DNA of 64,000 nt from Corythucha ciliata (Eukaryota > Arthropoda > Insecta > Hemiptera > Tingidae), in contig CM075943.1 of assembly GCA_038030265.1 (NCBI GenBank), positions 23,374,001 through 23,438,000 on the forward strand, written 5' to 3'. The notes beneath the pieces are model-generated. The model was given only the letters and a program-made list of their open reading frames with translations. It had not been told where the DNA came from and searched no databases. The position numbers and the translations under genes are program-made. This document shows, piece after piece, positions 1-11,699 of this stretch. Each line of letters starts with the position of its first letter. The first letter of the stretch is position 1.

Positions 1-59
1 AGCCGGTTTTACAACTGTGTTACGATGTTTGTTACCAGCGTGACGCTATTTTCTTGTTA

Positions 60-509
60 GGGTAAGTTAACACTGTCCGCTTTTGTCCTTCCGTTGCGTT
101 GCGTTGCATTGCAGTTAACGGCCTTGACTAACACCATAATTCTATGGGCCTGTTGGGATTTTCCGGTTTTGTTCCGTTGCGTTTTCAGTCCGGTTTTGCG
201 GCAAGGAGCCACCGCAGCAAGCGTCCGGTGAAACGGAAAGTAGGAGCGTTAAAAAAAGGGAAGGGATAGGGACAACACACAGTGCCCAATGGTCTAGTTG
301 TGACCTGCCGGTTTCACTCCGTACCGTTGCGGCTAAGTTTCCCTTCGTGACAGTTTCATCATTTTAGTTGATTATACTAGAGCAGACTGAGCTGAACGGA
401 CGACCCGCGGGATGACAAAACGTGTGCAGTTCGAACGGCTTCACCCTACCTTTTTTTGAAGAAAACGCAACGCAACGGAAGGGCAAAAGCAGGCAGTGTA
501 AACTTACCC
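60..509. mobile_element. MITE, 450 bp, TTA target duplication
   Basis: The ends are 16-bp terminal inverted repeats GGGTAAGTTAACACTG and CAGTGTAAACTTACCC (15/16). The inner arms stay complementary, including the CCGTTGCGTTG / CAACGCAACGG stretch. TTA at 57-59 and 510-512 is the target duplication. No transposase is present. 3-bp TTA/TAA duplications are typical of PIF/Harbinger elements. It lies in the presumed distal EAAT intron. Confidence 0.75.
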
Positions 510-615
510 TTAAGCCTTTCCTTTTTTGTCCCTTTAAGAATTTCCTTAACAAACCGTTTTTGATAGTATCTGCGTATTTTCCGAACCTAACCAATTACAA
601 ATATTGTTGACAGTA

Positions 616-1352
616 GGGAGTTATTGTATAAGCGTTTGACGCTTAACGTTAACGGTTATGTGACATCATAATAAGCGTAAAATTCAAAATTTGAGTTTAA
701 AGCCTTGGTTTCCTAGAAAAGCGGTGCTGTAATATAGCGGTGGAAAAAAACCCTTTTAAATCACGCCAGTAGTTGCCTATAGAGTAAAGTTCGTTCAACA
801 TGACAGCGGCACCGCTTCGAATGAGATGGCCGTTCGTGACGGTGATGAATTGTTCATCAACGGTTTTTGACGGTGGCGGTCAACGTTTTTTGTTTAAAAT
901 GAGCGTGAAAACTACCTGGACGATATACGGTGACAAAATCGTATATAATACTGTCCGAAAACGACTCTATTCTGATGTTAAAAAAAAATACTACCACATA
1001 GTAGGAACTACGAGGAAAAAACCGTTTATCACCACCGTCGCAATGGAAGCTTTCTGTTTACCGCTCTCTATGCAACTATGGCTTGATTTAAAAGGGAAAT
1101 TTTCTACCTAAATATTATGGCTTAAGCGTTAATCACACACGTTTAAAGACCAGTATGGAGAGGTGTTTTATGAATTCATTCGAAGCAATTAAGTACAGCC
1201 ATGCTCAGTCCACGCTCCTTTCATGTGTTCATATTTTAGCGCCACTCTTAATAATTGCAATAACTCTTCTTCCACCGGAACAATCGGTTACCCTTATGGT
1301 GACGTCACATAACCGTAAACGTTACGCATCAGACGGTTATGCGATAACTCCC
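616..1352. mobile_element. Inverted-repeat element containing an older repeat
   Basis: Imperfect inverted arms of about 55 bp (616-670 and about 1299-1352, starting GGGAGTTAT) are flanked by TA on both sides. The interior (about 702-1119) is homologous to the repeat at 56546-57206, including a run that reads GTGACGGTGATGAA in one copy, so the structure looks nested. No convincing coding capacity. Confidence 0.55.
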
Positions 1353-1536
1353 TATTAACAGCAGTAGGTAACTACGCCTATTCCGAATGTAGGAATTCGA
1401 CCCAGAATACCAGCCAGTTTTGAACGTTTTAGAAAACATTTAGAGTGGTGCGCTTAACATTTGGTGACTATAGTCCCAGGAAAAATTATCGGGACTGGTG
1501 GCAACCCTAATTCCAAATCCCTCCCTCAATACTGAC

Positions 1537-1770
1537 TTGGATGCGGTAGCGAATGCCGTGACGATACCAGGACCAAACGCTGTATAGTATTTAAACGGAT
1601 TCTTTCCGATGAACAAATAGTAGATGACTTGAATTATGATGAATTGATAGATGGCGACGCCGAGGGCGACGGTAACGATGAACCACGTGAGTTGAGACAG
1701 AGTCTCCGTGAGTTGCCCCAGTGAAATTATTTTACCGCATATTATGCTGCCAACGCCGAGCGGAGTAAAC
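1537..1770 (-). CDS. EAAT exon 7 (TM5-TM6), last exon in the window
   Basis: Phase 2 in, 2 out; acceptor attccatag. It starts FTPLGVGSIICGKI, continues through two hydrophobic helices, and ends GKNPFKYYTAFGPGIVTAFATAS at donor AA|GTCAGT. Relatives continue with a serine-rich TSSSATLP motif, which is not found in the 1.5 kb to the left; the next exon is therefore outside the window. Confidence 0.93.
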
Positions 1771-4700
1771 CTATGGAATGATAAAAAGATATAAGTTGAA
1801 ACAATCTTGGGGCATTTTCTTGTTTGAAAATTTAAGCTAAAGTGAGTGCTTCCCATCTCAAAATGAGTCTCAGAGACCTCAAAAGACCAATTACCGGAGA
1901 AACAAAAAAACTTGCTCGGGAATGCGCAAATACCCGTACCCTCCCACCATTATAGGTGGCATTCTACCTCCTTTCCGACAAAATGTCCACATCGATTGCG
2001 CTTGAGTGATGTGTGCGTTGCTTACCATATGGCACCCATGAGCATCTTCAGTAGAACTTCGTAGATTGCGTTGAAAAAACTGATGACAACAACTTTTTGC
2101 GGTCCCAGCGTACCAAGAACGGAACCGAAAATGAGGCAGAAGAATATAATTCCCAGAGTGTTAGGGCCATCCCTACGAAATAAATGAATGGTATTTCCTA
2201 AAGTTCGTTATTTGAAACTGGGTACTATACCTGAATTGTAATTGTCTTTTCAATTTAGCCTGTTGAACGACAACATTGGCAGAAGTGCTATTCACAGCCT
2301 GCTCCAGTTTAATTGAAACGGGAACATATTCTGTGAACGTCTGTAACAAAACAATAAATAGCTGTTGAAGTTTTGCCAAAACTGATCGTAAAATTTACAA
2401 TTAAAAAAAAAATTTTTTTCCTGATTATAATACTGAAAGAAAGAAGGGGGGTAAGGATTTCGTTAAACCCCCACGACAACTGAGAATGATAAAACTCACC
2501 TGTTCAAACGCTGCTTGGAACAAATTGTCAGGCACAAGATTTCTGTAACAAAAATTGCCTCACCCAGTCTATTTGGAAGGAAAATACCTTCCATAAAAAA
2601 AAGCTTAAACTTATATTTTAGGTCGCAGCTCAACAAAACCACGTTATTAAATAAACAAAAATGAAAATGTAAAAAAAGTTTCCCTCAAATGCAACCGACC
2701 TTCCCATATCGAGGAAACTATCGAGGGGACGGATTGACTTGACTCCTTCTCCTGTCGGGGAGGCGTTCATCATTTTAACTTGTGGATTCCCAGGGTGAAT
2801 AACTATAACAAGGATCATTCCAAGGAGGACGTTGATGAGCGAGGTGCTTATAAAGTAGACCATAGTACGAATGGCGATTCGACCATTTTTCTTTATGTTG
2901 AGCGTCGCAGTGCCTGTTTATAGGGTTGAAAATAGCGAACAAGACAACGTTTTGAAAGAGGTTTGAGATGGGAAATGTATACTACAATGTTGAATGAATC
3001 TTACCCATTATGAGGCAGGCGATCACGAAAGGGAGTATCATGAGTTTGAGTACTCTCATGAAGAGCTCACCGGGATATGAGATGAGAACCAGAACGTCTT
3101 GACTCGGCTCGAGCGGCCGAATGAGGAAACCTGCGGAGCAGAAAAACAGTCTCAAATGCTTCCCAAGTAATGAAATTCCGGGAAAAAAAATTAAAAAATA
3201 GTTGCAGTTCAGTAAAATAAGGTGTGGAAGGTCGCAGATGATTTTAGGGTAGATGATTTTTTTTGTTTCATGATGTTGTTAGGAGTGGTGTAGGTATGAT
3301 GTGTTAAAATGGTTGACCCCGAAAAACCTCGAGATCATCCTTGAATTCTGGAAAAACGGCAAAATTTGAGGATTTTTTCGGTATTAGGCACTTTATTTGC
3401 AAAAGTAACATTTCAAAGTAGACATAATTTCCGACAAAACTAGTCCAAACCGGGATCTGGAGGTATCACAGTTTCTAAGATAGAGATCGTCGAATGTAGG
3501 ATAAATTTTCAAAATTAACAATTGATGCTGATGTTTCTATGTCTTCGTTATTTGTAAACACGTAGAAATCCTTTTAGAGGTCAAAATGGTATACACGTCC
3601 TTCAGATTTAGGCTAAACGCTCCAATAAAGAGTATAAGTAGAACGGTAACTGTCGCCCAAGAAGCTCCGCAACTACATTGATCAATAAATTCATTGTTGA
3701 TGAATGCATGTAGTGCATAACTACATACTTGGTAACGACCATTACTCGTAGTTGGGCGTTGGCATGTTTTCGGTTTTCGTTATTCGTGGCCAGATGGGAT
3801 TCTTTTAATGGTCGTCCTTCCAAAATTAGACCAGGACGACTTCTGTAACCCCAATGTTTCGATAACTATAGGTCTTGTTAGTTTTCAGCATTTTGTCCTT
3901 TATGGGACGAAATACGTAGGGGAATACACCGAGGGTGTAGTTCAGTCTTCTTTTCAGCCTCGGACTTTCAGCTACAAGAGGCACTTGGTCCTGGCCCCAT
4001 CGCTCAGGCAATTAGGCCGAGAACTCAAATGGATCAAACTACGTAAATGCATTATTATTCCTGCGAGCTTTCGCCATCCTGGGCTGGAGGCGCGTAGGAG
4101 GAAGTTTTTATTTATTTAAATATAACATCCCATGTTCCCGTAAATCGTTGAAGAGCGCTACATTTCCTTTAGAATTCACTGTTCAAACAGCCCTTGACGT
4201 CGGGTAATTAATTCCGCTAACAATTAATTATACAAGCCGCCCACCCCAGGGAAAAATTTCCAAGAGATCCCTACACACACAAAAAAAAGGAGCCCTCCAG
4301 GTGGGGGAAAAGTCGGAAAGGGAACCACCCACCACCCACCGGTCAACCCACTGAGCCACCCGAGCGGGTGGGAGTGGGCGGAAACCACCCACCGACTATA
4401 TAACCCGAGCGCCGGCACTCCAAAAAATCACTTCATGTTAGTGGTGGGTAGGGACGATAATTTGCTGTATCAGGTTCAACCTGATACTGATACTTGAAAG
4501 TACCTGATACTTTTAACTGATACTTTTTGTATCAGGTACCTCTTCGAACGAACCCATGTGGCCATGTCGTATCAGGTAGAACGTAGAACTTATAAGAGTA
4601 GGTTCAGTCATGTACCTGTTCACTCTAGCTCACTCGCTCACTGACACTAATAGCTAATTATTATGTCATTACCTCGAGTAAAACTAAATAAATGAAAGGC

Positions 4701-7700
4701 TGACTTGAAAAAAAAAAAATGTTTTATTTCTCTCATATTTTCATCGTAACGTGAAGTGAAAACGTTCGACAGATTTATTTAGTAATTATAACTTTTGTAT
4801 TTTATTCCTTGTAAAATTTCACCGAGAAATTAAGCAAGACTACATTTTAAAATATCTATATAAAGCCGTCAAATATCAGTTCCGCATTTTTAACTTTCAA
4901 GCCAGCACAGGATAGGAGAAAAAGGGAAGCGAAACAGGTGATACCGTTCTATACTATACGCAGTACGAAAGCGAAACTTTGGAACTGATACTCGAGTGAG
5001 GTTGATACTTGACTTGATACCCGAGCGAGGTTGATACTCATATTCACTTCCTATTGGTGGAAATGTATCAAGAACCAAGAAGAAACTTTCAGCCTCTCTA
5101 TCCCTACTCTTACGTGTCCCACACGACTGCCCAGTTTCTCGGTAGGTGGGAGCTCCGTCCGTTCCGTCGTGGTGGAATTTGCCTGTCTTGTTTTGAATTC
5201 ACTTGAACGCCGCAAGGTTCGGGTCTTGACAAGAACCCTCTTCGTATTCCAGGTTGATACAAAAAGTATCAGTTCCTTTTCGCGAGTATCAATTGATACT
5301 ACCCGGTACATGAAAGTATCAGTTACAAAGTATCAGATTGATACTGACTTACACACCCCTACTTCATGTCAAGAAGTCAAACGGGAAACACCCCAGCAAC
5401 CTGGACCAGATCTTCAGCCTGCACTTGGACCACTCGACTGGGAAACAGTACGACCCTCCAGCGGCTTCAACGACTGGGAACTCCAGAACCCACGACGATG
5501 CGGAAGTACAACAGCGACGACGCAGTCTTCCCGAAGCGAAGGATCGCCCACCAAAAATCACGCCGTACGGGAAAACGTCCAGCGGTCAATTGAGACGACT
5601 CTTGACCGTTCGTGACGTCACATCCTACCAAAGCATCAACGGACAAAGCCTGTTGGGAACCTTTCCGGCCCTTCAGTGATTCGATCCTGACCGGTTGGTA
5701 TAAGGCTGACCCTGACCGAGGCCTCTTACCCCATTTTGTTTTTTTTACGACCAGTGGTGCGGATAACCTTACGGGAACCTTCCAAGCTCTACTCCGTTGA
5801 GAAGACTCCGGACGCTTGTTGAAGTGGACACCCTATATTGTGGATCAAACCGCCCCTGGTTCAAGTCGTCCCAAACCGGACGCATAGATCCAAGTAAATC
5901 GGACGGATAACCTTTCGGGAACCTTCCAAGCTCTACTCCGTTGAGAAGACTCCGGACACTTGTTGAAGGGGAACCCTACTGGGGATTAAACCGTCATTAT
6001 TTCAAGTCGTCAGTGACCTGACGCATATATCAAAATCGAACAGCCGGATAACCCTACGGGAAACTTCCAAGCTCAACATATCCGTTGAGAAGACTCCGGA
6101 CGCTTGTTGAAGGGAAACCCTATTGTGGATTAGACCGTCACTGTTAAAGTCGTCATACACCTGACGCATATATACAATCGAACCGGCAGGATAACCTTAC
6201 GGGAACCTTCCAAGCTCTACTCCGTTGAGAAGACTCCGGACGCTTGTTGAAGTGGAAACCCTATTGTGGACCTGACTGCCGATAGGCATCCGTGCCAGAC
6301 CGTCAAGAAGACTCCGGTTATTCTTTTTATTCATTCCCTCAACCTCGGTGGAGCTTGATAGATACTACGGGGCTTAGCGACACTTGTGTCTGCCCCAGAA
6401 TTCATCGAGCAAGACCGATCCTGTCCGAACCTTTCCCTGTCCTTGCCGAACCCGGCGAAGAAGACACTAAGGACAACACCAAAGGACGCTAACGGACCGT
6501 TAGCTCGACAAGAGGATCTGCAACAGTGCGAAAGGACGCTACCAGACCGACAGTCGCGAGTTATTCCACGCACCGGAACGACCAGAAACCATTAAAGAAA
6601 AGAATTGTTATTATTTTTTCCGGATCAAAAGTTGTAAATCAGTTGTATTATATTGAGAATATATTGGGGCCTGTTACCCAAAGCAAACAACAGGTGGCGA
6701 CCGTTAATTTCTTGCATCTTCAACCCTCATCTTCGGGTCGTCCGAACGACCCCCATTAAGCCACACCGCGTCACCCTCTACATTTATAGACCAGCAGCCA
6801 GGTACTTTTAGCGGTGAAAGAATAATTGTTTCAGTATTATTCTAGGGTTAATGTCAATTGTTAATGACATTTTGGGGTGTTGATTCAAATTTATAAGGTT
6901 TTCAGACGAATTTTCCACGTAAATTCCATAGTGGAAACGGCAGAAAGTTTAGATGCACATGATTTTCTTCGACGAACATCTCATCGGTCTAATAAGTACA
7001 TTTCTCAACATGTAAAAAATTCATGTCTTTGGGTCCTACCTTTCGGTTTCCGCCTGTATACATCATGTGCATGCCCCACCAATACCCTTCAACCATTTGA
7101 CATGTAGAATAATTTTAGTTAATTGATGATTCATTTTTAAAATTGAGGCTCCGTTTTTCTTCCGCCTTTTCTTCTTTTCCTGCGAGCTTTCCATTCGCTC
7201 CCCCTGAACCACACTTCCGCCGCCCATGAAAGGATGTAACATAGTATTTTTTTTAAAGAAGTGGAATGATGATTTCAATCATTCTAATTCGCTGAATAAT
7301 GGAGGAGAAAAGCTGGCTGGAAAACTCTTGAGCGAAAATCTCTCTTCCTGTTACGTCAAAACCTATGTGTATAGTAAAGCTCATTCTCATTGTTTGAAGA
7401 AGGTTCAAGTCAAGGAAGCCTCATCGCTTATTGTAATGAATAAAGAAAAAAGGTGTTACATTTCAGTGCCTAATGCGTTAAAACCCTCCTCTTGGAACTA
7501 GGTCGATCTTGAAAAACAAACACGCGCCCGCGATGATTATGTTATTTCCGATATGAATCTAAAAATTGGTTTAAGCAATTTCAACACTGGAAGAAAAGCT
7601 TGGCAATTGACCCCCCCTTCTTCATTATAAATACTAATGCACCGACCAGATCTTTGTCGACTAAATTTCATCGAGCGAACTATCCAAAAAACAACTTTGA

Positions 7701-10700
7701 TGAGATTTATTTGGACTATACGACGAAAATGATTGTTAATAAAAAAATGATGGTGAGCCTCCACGTCTATTTTTCGATCCTCTTCACCGTTTTAGGGGTT
7801 CAGAAGTCGAACAACGTAATCCGTTAGAGAATAAGGAATATTTTCGTGAGAGAAGCCAGGTAATTTCCGAGAAAGTATTTCTCTATTTAAAGAATGGCCG
7901 CTGATAGTGGGGGGAAGGGTCTTCAGTCTGTTATGCTTTTAATCGATAATTTCATGTTCTAAGCTAAAAGAAAAAAAAAAAAAAACTTATTTTGCGTTGA
8001 GTTGTCATAAAACCAGGTTTAAAGCATTTGTTGGTAGGGGTTCGTTGAGAGTGGGTATGATGATGGGGGGGTGGTAAGACGTAGGCACAAATAGGGTAAA
8101 GGAAGAGGGGTGGGAGACTGGTGGAATCCAATTTGGAAGAGTGCCAGCTGATAAATAGGTGCACGCATCTAGAAAAAGGGTTGCATTGATTTGTTCAATT
8201 CTTCTTTATTTCATTTTGATTTGTTGCAGAAATTTCATTCAAGGTTGACGTTCTTAACATGAATGATACGTTTATTCGTGTGATGGGCTCGGCCATTAAG
8301 AACGAAACTTTACAAGCGGAAAAGGCTAAAACGGCCACAGTAAAAATTCGAAAATAAACTTTGAGATGTTTCAGGGTCTGAGTTTCCGAAACGGACCGTT
8401 CTCTAACGCGTTTTTCTCAGTGTCTTGGAAGGGGAAAATCTTCTGAATCTCAAATTTCTATTTGAATACTCAAGAATGATAGTTCCATATCAAGCTGATG
8501 ACCGAAGTCTTGACTATAACTGAGGATAATGGCCTCGGGGCTCTATTTAGTATGATCGTCATTCTGAGGCACAGCTTTGTAGGGTCGGTAAAGCAACAAC
8601 GCATCGTGGAAGGGCCATGGACTTCTGAAATTCTGTGCCGCGTACACACTTGTACAAACCACCAATCCGTTTCTTTCACATTCCTTTCAACACTTAATCC
8701 TCCTTAATCGCTCCTTCCCGAAGGAGCAGTGAAATGGACCGTTCTTTTATTGTCAGTCACTTCTTATCGGTTCGACGTGTTTTTGTTCCTTCGTTTTATT
8801 AGTTTCATCGTACAACAATTCACCTTTTGTTTTTCATCCATTTTTTTTCGAACATGATTGGTGGATTTTTCGATGACACATATGAGGTCCGTTCCATTGT
8901 TTTGCTAGTGCTACACTATTGTAGAAAACCATGCGATTTCATTGACTTATTCTGAAAAATTGAATGAAACCGGATGATTTTCTTCATCGTAACGACTTTG
9001 TTGATACGTCGAAATGAACTGATACAGGGTGGAAGGGGATAAGTGTGACACAAATTTTTGGGTGATAGTAGGTCTCATTTGCGACCGAAATCACCATATA
9101 CACCATGGTCCGAAAATCAAAACCCTTCGAGATATGATTTTTCTAACGATTTTTAAAGCTCACATAATTTTTTTTAACTAACAACGAGAAACTCGCATTC
9201 AATTTGAATTTTTGCAACTTTTGGTGATGGATTCGGAAAGAGCACACTATTTTCTGTCAGGATTAGCCATTTTCGGTAGATGTTAACTATTTTATGTGCC
9301 CTTAAATGCGGCGCAAAGTCGTGCACATCGGAGATTTAATTTTTTTCAAAAAAAGTCAGTCCCCGTTTACACTGAATCTGAGTGTACGGACAACCCGTGA
9401 TTCAGAAAAACATCTTCAAAGTGTCCTTTACAAAAATATTCATAAGCGTTTTTTTAGTTGTTGGGTGATTTTTCGTCAGAAATTACGATTTCTTAGAAAA
9501 AATAATGATTTTTCTCTTCAAAATCGCTTGTTTTGACCTGAAAAATTTGAACAAGTTATGTGATTTTAGCGTGATAAAAAGCACTAAAACCTTATCCAAA
9601 GCTATATGTTGAATCGAACTGATTATGCACGCCTACCAAAGTAACAAAAATGTCGCTCCGGCAGCTGGGGTGTTGGATAGAGTACATTTCACGAAATACG
9701 AATTTCGTTAATTTAACTTTTAGCGATTGTTCAGCAAGTTCAGCAAGCGATGGCCATAAAAATGTAGAGTAACAAAGTGAAATGATAATTAATGCCGAAT
9801 AATAAGCTAAATAACTAAAAACGTCGAAACTTGTGGTAGTGTAATGCACTTAACCCAACAGCCAGCTGCCGGAGTGACATATTTTGTTACTTTGGTAGGC
9901 GCACACATTGAAATTCCATTCCAAGGATAGCTTTGGATGCGGTTTTATACCTTTTTAGCGTGTTAAAATAACAAGGATTGATCGAATTTTTCAGGTCAAA
10001 ACAAGCGATTTTGAATAGAAAAAACATTATTTTCTCTAAAAAATGGTCATTTCTGACAAAAACTCGCCAATCAACTAAGAAAACGCTTATAACCATTTTT
10101 GTAAAGAACACTTTGAAGATGTTTTTATGAATCACGGGTTGTCCGTACACTCAGATTTAGCGTAAACAAACGGGAACTGACTTTTTTTGAAAAAAATAAA
10201 ATCCCCGATTTGCACGACTTTGAGCCGCATTTAAGGGCACATAAGATAGTTAACGTTTATCGAAAATGGCTAATCCTGACAGAAAATAGTGTGCTCTTTC
10301 CGAATCCATCACCAAAAGTTGCAATAATTCAAATTGAATGCGAGTTTTTCGCAGTTAGTTTAAAAAATTGATCTTTAGAAAAATCGCAGGTCGCAAAAAA
10401 GGTCGCAAATGAGGCCTACTATCACCCAAAAATTTTTGTCACACTTATCCCCTTCCACTTTGTGTATCGTCCTTTCAAACTTTCGTTATACCATTACCAT
10501 GTTGAAGGAAAATAATTTGTGATTTGAGCATTCTGTTTTCAGGGCTTTTCGCGGGAACAATATAATATTTAAAAAACACCCTGCGAATTCTCGAACTGTA
10601 ACGAAAGACAATGATCCATAGTAGCATCACAAATAAACGGTCTTAAAAGTTAACTTATTCAGACTTTGCCCCCCCCCCCTCACATCACTATGACTAGTCC

Positions 10701-11699
10701 CGCGCAGCTATCGGTACGCCACTGACTGACACCCACTCGTACTTGTCCTCCTGAAATCTAAAACATCGAATAAAATCCGGGAGTAGGGTTGGATGAAAAG
10801 GTTTTTCATCACCGCAGAACAATAACATTGCTTGCCCCTATAAAACATGAGAGTAAAATTGAATTCTGAAGGGCAAAGTAGCAATGAGCTCCATGAAAAA
10901 CGTTTTTATCGTTTGAAAGCATTGAATTTGTACTGCTATAGTGAAAAGTACGATCACGAAAACCACGACGCCCTCTTCCCCAGTTAATTTATGAATTAAT
11001 TAACGTTATCTATTGATCTGAACCACTCTTCTACTTTTACTATGTGACTGTGAGGGAGAACAATTTATTGCTAAATCAGAATCTTGCCATTGACATTCCT
11101 TTCAAAGCCTTGACAGTCAATAATTATTTTCAACAGAACGATCAATTTATTTAGGGCTCCTATATGGTTGGCGGTGTATGATGGTGCAAGGGGGATTGTT
11201 AGAAGGCAGGTGCGGGAGAACTTCGGGATGATTAGCCAATGAAGATAAATGTTTCATGAGTTTCGAGTTTGATTTTGTAACTTTGGTCAGTCCATGCCAT
11301 GGATCTTTGTATTTTGTTGTCTAATCTATAAGTAAACTAATAAACTTAAAATATCAAAGGTGGAGATAATGAAACTTAAAAATTACGTGTGAACTTGAAA
11401 TTGGTGAGAATTCCAAGTTTTGATGAAATGACTTCAAAGATGAAAATAAAAAATATTAAATGCACTCACCTAACAAGGCCCCAGCAACAACGCCGAACAT
11501 GGTGCATATTAGAAACAAATTGTCCGTCGACCACCGCCGACACGCCGATCTCGATTCCCCGGGTTCATCGGCCGAAGTAGTGCCCATTTTCGTGAAAACG
11601 TAGTCTGGAAAAACCGCGGGCCCGGTCATTTTAGCGTTTTGATACAGACACGGCTCAGTTTGACAGCTGAATAGATCCGTGTAGGACATTATTTTATTT
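1537..11699 (-). CDS. Excitatory amino acid transporter (SLC1 family), 5' part of gene, seven exons, runs off the left edge
   Basis: Sodium-coupled glutamate/aspartate transporter of the plasma membrane. Coding exons in transcript order: 11689-11470, 3130-3005, 2913-2700, 2542-2500, 2340-2231, 2172-2026, 1770-1537. All join in frame with GT-AG signals and give about 364 residues. Visible hallmarks: a TM1 start in exon 1 (FGVVAGALLG); TM2 with SYPGELFMRVLKLM and LPFVIACLIMG; TM3 with MVYFISTSLINVLLG and VIHPGNP; the RNLVP-type loop exon; an extracellular loop with an NST glycosylation sequon; then ISFFNAIYEVLLKM and PLGVGSIICGKI. The last visible exon ends just before the serine-rich HP1 motif, so HP1, TM7 (NMDGT), HP2 and TM8 must lie beyond position 1. 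Intron 1 is about 8.3 kb and full of transposons. The family call is firm; the paralogue (EAAT1/2/3-like) is not decided. No symbol is given because orthology cannot be fixed here. Confidence 0.94.
2026..2172 (-). CDS. EAAT exon 6 (TM4 region)
   Basis: Phase 2 in, 2 out; acceptor atttcgtag, donor TG|GTAAGC. It encodes DGPNTLGIIFFCLIFGSVLG and then ISFFNAIYEVLLKMLMGAIW, both conserved in SLC1 transporters. The terminal Trp is completed by the next exon. Confidence 0.95.
2231..2340 (-). CDS. EAAT exon 5 (extracellular loop with glycosylation sequon)
   Basis: Phase 0 in, 2 out; acceptor ttgttacag, donor AG|GTATAG. It encodes the variable extracellular loop, beginning TFTEYVPVSIKLEQ and including NSTS, a likely N-glycosylation site. 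The sequence is not conserved, as expected for this loop; the call rests on frame continuity between firm exons. Confidence 0.85.
2500..2542 (-). CDS. EAAT exon 4 (short loop exon, 43 nt)
   Basis: It completes the split Arg and adds NLVPDNLFQAAFEQ, the equivalent of RNLVPENLVQAC in other EAATs. Acceptor tgttacag, donor CAG|GTGAGT; phase 2 in, 0 out. Small size plus a perfect frame and motif make it convincing. Confidence 0.93.
2700..2913 (-). CDS. EAAT exon 3 (TM3 and following loop)
   Basis: Acceptor ataaacag at 2914, donor AG|GTCGGT; phase 1 in, 2 out. It encodes NGRIAIRTMVYFISTS, then the TM3 helix ending in VIVIHPGNPQ, then a loop with PLDSFLDMGR, which matches the DxFLDxxRN motif split by an intron in other SLC1 genes. 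Confidence 0.94.
3005..3130 (-). CDS. EAAT exon 2 (TM2 region)
   Basis: Acceptor ctccgcag, donor G|GTAAGA; phase 1 in and 1 out. It encodes FLIRPLEPSQDVLVLISYPG followed by ELFMRVLKLMILPFVIACL and IMG. This is the strongly conserved SLC1 second membrane segment and gives the family call. Confidence 0.95.
3131..4438. other. Intronic sequence, nothing coding seen
   Basis: This is the 3' part of EAAT intron 1. No exon of the transporter and no other gene is recognisable. Positions about 4225-4420 are a CCACC-rich low-complexity stretch lying just left of the hAT-type element. Confidence 0.6.
4439..5361. mobile_element. Non-autonomous hAT-type element with GTATC subterminal repeats
   Basis: An exact 8-bp duplication CTTCATGT flanks it (4431-4438 and 5362-5369). 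The ends are TAGTGGTGGGTA and, inverted, TAGGGGTGTGTA. Both subterminal regions are packed with GTATC/GATAC motifs (about 4468-4580 and 4980-5345), as expected for transposase binding sites in hAT elements. 8-bp duplications define the hAT superfamily. There is no transposase, so it would depend on a partner copy. Confidence 0.8.
5761..6275. repeat. Tandem repeat, about 3.6 units of about 143 bp
   Basis: Units start at 5761, 5905, 6046 and 6189, each beginning GGATAACC and sharing CCTTCCAAGCTC and GAGAAGACTCCGGACGCTTG. Base composition is clearly more GC-rich than the surroundings, and the GC-rich block extends over about 5380-6590. No known family was recognised. Short open frames across it are periodic products of the repeat and not credible genes. 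Confidence 0.8.
6600..8884. other. Intronic sequence without recognised features
   Basis: AT-rich DNA inside EAAT intron 1. Short open frames on both strands have no recognisable domains, no splice context and no family resemblance. No exon seen. Confidence 0.5.
8885..8985. repeat. Fragment of a GGTCCGTTCCATTG repeat
   Basis: It starts AGGTCCGTTCCATTGTTTTG and continues with the same body (…GTGCTACACT… and …TTCTGAAAAATTGAATGAAAC) as the fuller, inverted-repeat-ended copy at 59071-59224. Only the left end is present here. Confidence 0.6.
9025..10464. mobile_element. Large foldback element, about 1.44 kb, with long inverted arms
   Basis: The left end CAGGGTGGAAGGGGATAAG and the inverted right end CTTATCCCCTTCCACTTTG are flanked by TA. 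The complementarity continues, imperfectly, across about 600 bp of each arm, down to inner matching blocks at about 9629-9676 and 9853-9900 (CGCCTACCAAAGTAAC). No coding region survives. A TA target would suit Tc1/mariner-like elements; the superfamily is inferred only. Confidence 0.7.
11470..11699 (-). CDS. EAAT exon with start codon
   Basis: The ATG lies at 11687-11689. A pyrimidine-rich acceptor (…tcggtgtcag) ends at 11700, so this exon probably has a spliced 5'UTR exon further right. It encodes residues 1-73 plus one base: a polar, cysteine-containing N-terminal tail followed by the first membrane segment (NLFLICTMFGVVAGALLG). The donor is G|GTGAGT at 11469. A second in-frame Met (MTGPAVF) is an alternative start, since the tail is not conserved in the family. 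Confidence 0.88.

Noticed and set aside
5031..5679. Long overlapping plus-strand frames (up to 194 codons)
   Set aside because: They cross the end of the hAT-type element, its target duplication and the following GC-rich block, so they are chance open frames in GC-richer DNA.
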